From NCBI RefSeq assembly GCF_002217755.1, contig NZ_BCFL01000016.1:912319-976318 (forward strand): a DNA stretch of 64,000 nucleotides. Direction: 5' to 3'. The DNA comes from Streptomyces hyaluromycini (GTDB lineage Bacteria; Actinomycetota; Actinomycetes; Streptomycetales; Streptomycetaceae). Below are positions 58,042 through 64,000 of the stretch, one piece after another. The notes under the pieces are model-generated. The model was not told the origin of the DNA. It did no database searches and saw only the letters and a program-made list of their open reading frames with translations. Position numbers and translations under genes: made by a program. Within the stretch, counting starts at the first letter, position 1. Every line of letters starts with the position of its first letter.

Positions 58042-59576
58042 ACAGACGCGTTCTCCCGGCCCTTCTCGCGGCGGCGGCCGTGGTCCTGGCCGGCTGCACC
58101 ACCGAGGACCACGGCGACGACTCCACGGCGCCGAAGCCCGGCACTCTCCGGGTCCTCGCCTCCTCCGAACTCAGCGACATGACGGCCGTCTTCGACCGCG
58201 TCCGCAAGGACACCGGGGTCACGATCCGTCCGACCTACATGGGCACGCTGGACGCCATCGACCTGCTGGCCAAGGGGAAGGCCGACGGGAAGTACGACGC
58301 CCTGTGGCTGTCCTCCGACGACTATCTGCGGCTGCGTCCTCAGGCGGCGAAGAAGGTCGTCTCCGAGACCTCGATCATGTCCAGCCCGGTCGCGATCGGC
58401 GTCAGGCCGGCCACCGTCAAGGCGCTCGGCTGGAAGCCGGCCGACGTCACCTGGTCCCAGATCGAACAGGCCGTCGAAGCCGGGAAGCTGACGTACGGCA
58501 TGACCGACCCGGCCCGTTCCAACTCCGGCTTCTCCACCCTGGTCTCGGTGGCCTCCGCGCTCTCCGGCGCCCAGTCGGCGCTCACGGACGACGACGTGCT
58601 GAAGGCGACCCCGCGGCTGCGGAAGTTCTTCAAGGGCCAGAAGCTGACCTCGGGCTCCTCCGGCTGGCTGGCCACCGCCTACCAGCGCCGCACCGACGTC
58701 GACGCCCTGCTCAACTACGAGTCCGTCCTCAAGGGCATCCCGGACCTCACCGTGATCCGCCCGAGCGACGGCGTGCTCACCGCCGACTACCCGTTCTCCT
58801 CCCTGGCCTCGACCTCCTCCGCCACCCGTGAGGACGTCCGCAGGGTGACGCAGGACCTGCGCACCACGGCCGTGCAGAAGCTCATCACGGACACCACCCG
58901 CCGCCGCCCGGTGGTGGCCTCCGTCCCGCCGGCCGCCGGCCTGGACACCACCCGGCGCCGCGAACTCCCCTTCCCCGGCACCAAGTCGGTGGCCGACGGG
59001 CTCATCTCGGCCTTCGAGAACGACCTGCGCCGCCCCTCCCGCACGATCTACGTCCTGGACACCTCGGGCTCGATGAAGGGTGACCGGCTCTCCCGGCTGA
59101 AGACGGCCCTCACCGACCTCACCAGCGACTTCCGCAACCGCGAGGAGATCACCCTGATGCCGTTCGCGTCGGGCGTGAAGAGCGTGCGCACCCACGTGGT
59201 CGACCCCAGGGACAAGCGGGCCGGTCTGGACGGCATCCGCCAGGACACCGCGGCCCTCACCGCCGACGGCAGCACCGCCATCTACACCTCGCTGGAGAAG
59301 GCGTACGACAACCTGCGCGTCGAACGGGACACCTTCACCTCGATCGTGCTGATGACGGACGGCGAGAACACCGCGGGCGCCAAGGCCGGCGACTTCGACG
59401 GCTTCTACCGCGGCCTGCCGCTCGCGCAGCGGAACATCCCGGTCTTCCCCATCCTCTTCGGCGACTCCTCGCGCGCCGAACTCCAGCACATCGCCGACCT
59501 GACCGGCGGCCGTCTCTTCGACGCCCGGCAGGGCTCGCTGGACGGCGCCTTCGAGGAGATCCGTGGCTACCAGTAA
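58038..59576 (+). CDS. Lipoprotein with substrate-binding and vWA domains
   Basis: A 512-aa lipoprotein. The signal with lipobox VVLAGC (C20) is followed by a type-2 substrate-binding domain (about 30-290, GTLRVLASSELSDMTAVFDRVRKDTGVTIRPTYMGTLDAIDLL...LWLSSDDYLRL...GYDxTDPARSNSGFSTL) and a von Willebrand A domain (about 335-505) with the metal site DTSGSM (D341, S343, S345) and MTDGENTAG. The vWA domain should bind a partner through Mg2+. It overlaps telA upstream and the next gene downstream. Such SBP-vWA proteins accompany TelA in actinobacteria; the anion or sugar bound is unknown. Confidence 0.9.
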   Translation: MNRRVLPALLAAAAVVLAGCTTEDHGDDSTAPKPGTLRVLASSELSDMTAVFDRVRKDTGVTIRPTYMGTLDAIDLLAKGKADGKYDALWLSSDDYLRLRPQAAKKVVSETSIMSSPVAIGVRPATVKALGWKPADVTWSQIEQAVEAGKLTYGMTDPARSNSGFSTLVSVASALSGAQSALTDDDVLKATPRLRKFFKGQKLTSGSSGWLATAYQRRTDVDALLNYESVLKGIPDLTVIRPSDGVLTADYPFSSLASTSSATREDVRRVTQDLRTTAVQKLITDTTRRRPVVASVPPAAGLDTTRRRELPFPGTKSVADGLISAFENDLRRPSRTIYVLDTSGSMKGDRLSRLKTALTDLTSDFRNREEITLMPFASGVKSVRTHVVDPRDKRAGLDGIRQDTAALTADGSTAIYTSLEKAYDNLRVERDTFTSIVLMTDGENTAGAKAGDFDGFYRGLPLAQRNIPVFPILFGDSSRAELQHIADLTGGRLFDARQGSLDGAFEEIRGYQ

Positions 59577-60165
59577 GGCCCTCGCCTACCTCGAATCCCG
59601 TAAGAACCTCACCGGTTCGGCGGGCGGCCTGCTCGGCCTGGTCCTGACGTTCACGGGCGTGGCCGGCCCGTACTGGCCGGTGGTGGTGGCGGGTCTGTAC
59701 GGCGCGGGCGCGCTGATCGCCCCGCCGGAACGCCCTCCGCTGCCGGAGTTCCCGACGCCGTCGGCGCAGCTGGAGGAGGTGCGGGCCGACTTCCGCAAAC
59801 TGGAGACCTACCTGGCGGAGGTCGGACTGCCGGCCCCGACCGAGGCGCGGCTCGGCGAACTGACGGACCTGCTGACCGCGTTGCTGGACCCGGGCTGGGC
59901 GGCCGAGCTGCTGGCCCAGGACCCGGAGGGCGTCCACGTCCTCTCGCGGACGGTACGGCAGGACGTCCCGGAGGCGGTCGACAGCTTCGTACGCACCCGG
60001 TGGTGGACGCGTCGGGCACCCGGCCAGGAGCCACCGGAGCGGCACCTGGAGCGCCAGCTGGCCCTCCTGAAGGAGGAGGCGGAGCGCCTGGCGGCCGACC
60101 TCAGGGACGCCGAGGCCCGGCGTCAGGAGACGCACACCCGGTATCTGGAGGACCGCAACAACTGA
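59563..60165 (+). CDS. Membrane protein of the TelA operon, function unknown
   Basis: A 200-aa protein whose GTG start lies 14 bases inside the vWA gene. Two short hydrophobic segments near 18-53 (SAGGLLGLVLTFTGVAGPYWPVVVAGLYGAGALIAPP) are followed by a cytoplasmic helical domain (QLEEVRADFRKLETYLAEVGLPAP, LGELTDLLTALLDPGWAAELLAQDPEGVHVLSRTVRQDVPEAVDSFVRTRWW) and a C-terminal coiled coil. The domain matches nothing I can name. Position and tight overlap show that it belongs to the same complex or pathway as TelA and the vWA lipoprotein. Confidence 0.8.
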   Translation: MATSKALAYLESRKNLTGSAGGLLGLVLTFTGVAGPYWPVVVAGLYGAGALIAPPERPPLPEFPTPSAQLEEVRADFRKLETYLAEVGLPAPTEARLGELTDLLTALLDPGWAAELLAQDPEGVHVLSRTVRQDVPEAVDSFVRTRWWTRRAPGQEPPERHLERQLALLKEEAERLAADLRDAEARRQETHTRYLEDRNN

Positions 60166-60202
60166 GGCCGGCCTCCCGCGTGCGGGAGGCCGGTGCGGGG
60201 GG

Positions 60203-62230
60203 TCAGGGACAGCTGATGCGGATGTCGCCCGGGTCGGTGGTGCAGGTGTCGGTGCCGGGGCCGCCGTTGGCCGTGTCGTTGCCGGAGACACCGTCGGTGG
60301 TGATCAGCCGGTCGTTGCCGGCGGAACCGTTCACGGTGTCGTTGCCGGGGCCGCCGTACAGGGTGTCGTTGGCGTTGCCCCCGTCGAGGTTGTCGTCGCC
60401 GTAGTCGCCGTAGACGGTGTCGGTGCCGTCGTTGCCGCGGAGGGTGTCGTTGCCGCCCAGGCCGCAGATCACGTCGTTGCGGAAGGTGCCGTTGAGGGTG
60501 TCGGCCCCGCTGGTGCCGATGATCGTGCAGCCCCGGGAGTTGCTGACGGCACCGGTCGCCGTGGCGGTGTTGTTGCCGGTCGCCGGGTCGGCCGGGGTGG
60601 CCGTGACCGTGGCGGTGTTGCCGATGGTGCCGGTGGCGCGGGGTTCGGCGACGACCGTGACCGTGGTGCTCGCGCCCGGGGCCAGCGTGCCGAGGGCGCA
60701 GGTGGCGCCGGTCGCGGTGGTGGTGCAGCTGCCCTGGGCGGGGGTGGCGGAGACCAGGGTCGCGCCCGCTCCGGAGAGCGTGTCGGTGAGGGTGACTCCG
60801 GTGGCGGCCGCGGTGGAGCCGGCCGCGTTGGTCACGCGGACGGTGTAGGTGGCGCGGTCGCCGATGGTGACGGACGTCGGGCCGGTCTTGGTGACGGAGA
60901 GGTCGGCACTGGGCGGGGGTGTGCTGCCGCCTCCGCCCAGGTAGCGGGCGAGCGCGAAGTCGTTGTCCGGTCCGCCCTGCCCTGCGGCGACGATCCTGCC
61001 GTCGGACTGGAGCGCCACGCCGTGGGCCGTGTCGGTGCCGCCGAAGCCCGTGGTCACCCGGCCGCCGGTGCCGAAGCCGCTGTCCAGGCTGCCGTCGGTG
61101 TTGTACCGCAGGACCGCGAAGCCGCCGGCCCCGCTGCCGGCGACGACGATCCGCCCGTCGCTCTGCAGTTTCATGTCCTGGGCGCTTCCGCCGGGGGTGA
61201 CGGCCAGGCCGTTGCCGTCGAAGGTCGTGTCCAGAGTGCCGTTGGTGTTGTAGCGGGCGAGCGCGAACCCGCCGCCGCCCGCGCCGGCCGCGACGATCTT
61301 GCCGTCGGGCTGGACCGCGAGCGCCTCCGCGGTGTCGTAGTCGCCGAAGTCGGTGCGCTGGATGCCGCCGCTGCCGAACCCGGTGTCGAGGCTGCCGTCG
61401 GCGTTGTAGCGGATGAGCGAGAAGTCGAAGCGGGTCGTTCCGACCTGGCCCGCGACCACGATCCTGCCGTCGGGCTGGAGGGCCAGGGCGCGCACGTCGC
61501 CGCCCTCCTCGGGAGACGGCGAGGGATCGGTGGTCACCATGCCGTCACCGCCGAAGCTGGTGTCCAGGGTGCCGTCGGACTGGTAACGGGCCACCGCGGC
61601 CCGGCCGCCGACATAGCCCGCGGCGACGATCCTGCCGTCCGGCTGCACCGCGACGTCCGTGGCCTCTTCGGGGGTGCCGAAGTCGGTGAACACCCGGCCG
61701 TCACCGCCGCCGAAACCCGTGTCCAGCGTGCCGTCGGTGTTGTACCGGGCCACGGTGAACCAGCAGCAGTTCTCGTACCCTCGCCAACTGCCGCCCGCCA
61801 CGACGATCTTGCCGTCGGGCTGGAGCGCCACGGCGTGGGCCTCGCTCCACTGGAGCTCCTCGGGCGGGATCATGTTGTTGACGGGGGTCGTGACCCTGCC
61901 GTCGCCGCCGAAGCTGGTGTCCAGGGTGCCGTCGGCGTTGTGCCGGGTCAGCGCGAAGTCGCTCTCCGGCACCGTGTCGGAGGCGGAGGAGCCGACGGAG
62001 ACGATCTTGCCGTCGGACTGCACCGCCACGTCGTTGGCGGAGTCGGTGCCGCCGAGGTCGGTGAGGACCGTGCCGGCGCCGCCGAAACCGTTGTCCAGGT
62101 CGCCGGGGGCGGCGACCGCGGTGCCGGGCAGGGCCAGGAGCAGCGCCAGGAGGGTGGCTGCCACGGTTCCGGCCCGGATCGTGAGCGATCGAACACCAGG
62201 TGTGAACGATCGAACATGGGGTGTGAACAT
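60203..62230 (-). CDS. Secreted delta-60-repeat protein with DUF11 and RTX-like repeats
   Basis: A 675-aa extracellular protein. The signal peptide (about 15-41) has core VAATLLALLLALPGTAVA. Seven or eight delta-60 repeats run to about 420, each with VAVQPDGKIVAAG-xxxx-FALARYNxDGTLDTSFGGDG, probably a beta-propeller. A DUF11 domain follows (about 425-540, SADLSVTKTGPTSVTIGDRATYTVRVTNAAG), then RTX-type nonapeptides (GLGGNDTLRGNDGTDTVYGDYGDDNLDGGNANDTLYGGPGNDT), expected to bind calcium. The start is ATG 62230, but residues 2-15 are two FTPxVRS repeats from a 21-base tandem duplication. It may be a cell-surface adhesin or matrix protein; no catalytic motif. Confidence 0.85.
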   Translation of the reverse strand: MFTPHVRSFTPGVRSLTIRAGTVAATLLALLLALPGTAVAAPGDLDNGFGGAGTVLTDLGGTDSANDVAVQSDGKIVSVGSSASDTVPESDFALTRHNADGTLDTSFGGDGRVTTPVNNMIPPEELQWSEAHAVALQPDGKIVVAGGSWRGYENCCWFTVARYNTDGTLDTGFGGGDGRVFTDFGTPEEATDVAVQPDGRIVAAGYVGGRAAVARYQSDGTLDTSFGGDGMVTTDPSPSPEEGGDVRALALQPDGRIVVAGQVGTTRFDFSLIRYNADGSLDTGFGSGGIQRTDFGDYDTAEALAVQPDGKIVAAGAGGGGFALARYNTNGTLDTTFDGNGLAVTPGGSAQDMKLQSDGRIVVAGSGAGGFAVLRYNTDGSLDSGFGTGGRVTTGFGGTDTAHGVALQSDGRIVAAGQGGPDNDFALARYLGGGGSTPPPSADLSVTKTGPTSVTIGDRATYTVRVTNAAGSTAAATGVTLTDTLSGAGATLVSATPAQGSCTTTATGATCALGTLAPGASTTVTVVAEPRATGTIGNTATVTATPADPATGNNTATATGAVSNSRGCTIIGTSGADTLNGTFRNDVICGLGGNDTLRGNDGTDTVYGDYGDDNLDGGNANDTLYGGPGNDTVNGSAGNDRLITTDGVSGNDTANGGPGTDTCTTDPGDIRISCP
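62187..62228. repeat. Two tandem 21-bp units at the start of the delta-60 gene
   Basis: Each unit starts GATCGAACA and ends GGTGTGAAC (62187-62207 and 62208-62228). The first contains the palindrome ACACCAGGTGT. They encode the FTPxVRS repeat if translation starts at 62230, or could be operator half-sites if it starts downstream. Confidence 0.6.
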
Positions 62231-62505
62231 GGGCGACAGCGTTCCGGCGCCGGTCCGCGGGTCAGCTCGCCACGAGCCGTCTTGCGCTCACCGGCCGCAG
62301 GAATCCACCCGCGTGGGTGAGGCCCCGCACACAGGCGAAGGCCTGCCGTCGCCCGTGTCCGTCGGGGCGGACGGACTGGGTGACGACAGGCCCAGGAGCC
62401 GCACACGCCGTTGTGCGCGGCCTCGCCGGTTCACACCGCGGCCGGTCGTGACGATCGCTGGTCAGGGCACACCCGTACCGGCCGCGGAGTCTTCAACCCG
62501 GGAAC
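62231..62505. other. Intergenic region between pckG and the delta-60 gene
   Basis: About 275 bases, GC-rich. GGGTGAGGCC and GGCGAAGGCC-type short inverted repeats occur near 62310-62345, but I see no convincing terminator or promoter. Confidence 0.3.
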
Positions 62506-64000
62506 TCAGCCCAGCCGCTCCACCAGCGCCCGGTACTCGGCCCACAGCTCCTTCGGCGTGTGCTCGCCGAAGGTGTTCAGGTGGTCGGGGACGAGTGCCG
62601 CCTCCTCCCGCCAGACCTCCTTGTCGACGGTCAGCAGGAAGTCGAGGTCGCTGTCGGCGAGGTCGAGCCCGTTGGTGTCGAGGGCGTCCCGGGTCGGCAG
62701 CACACCGATCGGCGTCTCCACACCCTCGGCCCTGCCGTCCAGCCGCTCCACGATCCACTTCAGGACGCGGGAGTTCTCGCCGAAGCCGGGCCAGACGAAC
62801 TTGCCCTGGTCGTTCTTGCGGAACCAGTTGACGTAGTAGATCTTGGGCAGCTTGGACTGGTCCTTGTCCTTGGCCACGTCGATCCAGTGGGCCATGTAGT
62901 CGCCCATGTTGTAGCCGCAGAACGGCAGCATCGCGAACGGGTCGCGGCGCAGCTCGCCGACCTTGCCCTCGGCGGCGGCGGTCTTCTCGGACGCCACGTT
63001 GGCGCCCAGGAAGACGCCGTGGTTCCAGTCGAAGGACTCGGTCACCAGCGGTACGGCGGTGGCGCGGCGGCCGCCGAAGAGGATCGCCGAGATCGGCACG
63101 CCCTTCGGGTCCTCCCACTCCGGCGCGATGATCGGGCACTGCGCGGCGGGCACGGTGAAGCGGGCGTTGGGGTGGGCGGCCGGGGTGTCGGACGCCGGCG
63201 TCCAGTCGTTGCCCTTCCAGTCCGTGAGGTGGGCCGGAGTCTCCTCCGTCATGCCCTCCCACCAGATGTCGTCGTCGTCGGTGAGCGCCACGTTGGTAAA
63301 GACTGCGTTGCCCCACAGCGTCTTCATCGCGTTGGCGTTGGTGTGCTCACCGGTGCCGGGCGCGACGCCGAAGAAGCCGGCCTCGGGGTTGATGGCGTAG
63401 AGGCGGCCGTCCTCGGCGAACCGCATCCAGGCTATGTCGTCGCCGATCGTCTCGACGGTCCACCCGGAGACGGTGGGCTCCAGCATGGCGAGGTTCGTCT
63501 TGCCGCAGGCGCTCGGGAAGGCTGCGGCGACGTACTTGGACTCGCCCTGCGGCGGGGTCAGCTTGAGGATCAGCATGTGCTCGGCGAGCCAGCCCTCGTC
63601 GCGCGCCATGACGGACGCGATGCGCAGGGCGTAGCACTTCTTGCCGAGCAGGGCGTTGCCGCCGTAGCCGGAGCCGTAGGACCAGATCTCGCGCGACTCG
63701 GGGAAGTGCGAGATGTACTTGGTCTGGTTGCACGGCCAGGCCACGTCCGCCTCTCCTTCCGCGAGCGGCGCGCCGAGGGTGTGGACGGCCTTCACGAAGA
63801 AGCCGTCGGAGCCGAGTTCGTCGAGGACGGCCTGGCCCATGCGCGTCATCGTGCGCATCGAGACGGCGACGTAGGCCGAGTCCGTGATCTCCACGCCGAG
63901 GGCGGACAGCGGCGAGCCGAGGGGGCCCATGCAGAACGGGACGACGTACATCGTCCGGCCCTTCATCGAGCCGCGGAACAGGCCCTTCTCGCCGGCGAAG
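62506..64000 (-). CDS. pckG: Phosphoenolpyruvate carboxykinase (GTP), 5' part missing
   Basis: The C-terminal 497 or so residues of a protein normally near 605; the gene continues beyond the right edge (frame [25 protein letters not shown]). Motifs: [23 protein letters not shown], the GTP-PEPCK P-loop [48 protein letters not shown] (metal-binding Asp), and [18 protein letters not shown]. It converts oxaloacetate and GTP to PEP and CO2 at the entry of gluconeogenesis. The ATG at 63966 is internal. The stop at 62506 follows LVERLG. Confidence 0.97.
   Translation of the reverse strand, partial: FAGEKGLFRGSMKGRTMYVVPFCMGPLGSPLSALGVEITDSAYVAVSMRTMTRMGQAVLDELGSDGFFVKAVHTLGAPLAEGEADVAWPCNQTKYISHFPESREIWSYGSGYGGNALLGKKCYALRIASVMARDEGWLAEHMLILKLTPPQGESKYVAAAFPSACGKTNLAMLEPTVSGWTVETIGDDIAWMRFAEDGRLYAINPEAGFFGVAPGTGEHTNANAMKTLWGNAVFTNVALTDDDDIWWEGMTEETPAHLTDWKGNDWTPASDTPAAHPNARFTVPAAQCPIIAPEWEDPKGVPISAILFGGRRATAVPLVTESFDWNHGVFLGANVASEKTAAAEGKVGELRRDPFAMLPFCGYNMGDYMAHWIDVAKDKDQSKLPKIYYVNWFRKNDQGKFVWPGFGENSRVLKWIVERLDGRAEGVETPIGVLPTRDALDTNGLDLADSDLDFLLTVDKEVWREEAALVPDHLNTFGEHTPKELWAEYRALVERLG

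Overview
The window is chromosomal DNA of a high-GC actinomycete, almost certainly a Streptomyces. The evidence is the very high GC, frequent GTG starts, 4-base GTGA/ATGA stop-start overlaps, rare TTA codons, two fumarase classes side by side, a chitinase with paired GGTCTGGACC repeats, and intergenic hairpin repeats typical of the genus. No tRNA, rRNA or CRISPR array was recognised. Both ends cut genes: a class I fumarase at the left and GTP-dependent PEP carboxykinase at the right.

Layout. 1-18.2 kb: central metabolism and envelope genes (fumarases, FomD-like DUF402 protein, SpoIIE-type phosphatase, class A PBP, SDR, PadR-controlled ABC exporter, AI-2E-type permease, secreted SLT enzyme, PIN-PhoH). 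18.2-25.8 kb: an Rv1086-like Z-prenyl synthase with an odd leader and terminator, accessory enzymes, and a four-gene WXG100-type module. 26-38 kb: a DUF192 protein and a 14-gene Tad/Flp pilus locus on the minus strand, carrying its own two-component system, a lipoprotein and an OmpA-domain protein. 38-44.6 kb: chitinase, a MEDS/HATPase sensory pair beside a decayed LuxR-family regulator, and a secreted M14 carboxypeptidase. 44.7-51.8 kb: a sugar-acid/D-amino-acid catabolic locus (IclR, RidA, KDG-type kinase, amino-acid deaminase, N-acyl-D-amino-acid deacylase) whose permease was destroyed next to a TnpB insertion sequence. 51.8-64 kb: secreted protease, alanine-type aminotransferase, a TelA/vWA operon, a large delta-60-repeat secreted protein, and pckG.

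How the genes work together. Several blocks are self-contained: the PadR-ABC operon, the Tad locus with its kinase/regulator pair, the divergent IclR locus around one clear palindromic operator, and the TelA-SBP-vWA operon. Secreted chitinase, carboxypeptidase, protease and lytic enzyme point to a soil saprophyte.

The most unusual features are: mobile intergenic repeats read through in frame inside coding sequences (kinase at 47.4-48.7 kb, TadE-like protein at 34.5-35.0 kb, AI-2E C-terminus at 13.7 kb); a TTA codon as the last sense codon of the Tad-locus kinase, overlapping the regulator start; a TTA-TGG-TGG leader ORF ending at an intrinsic terminator upstream of the prenyl synthase; and gene remnants (ECF sigma factor, LuxR regulator, gntP) marking deletions.
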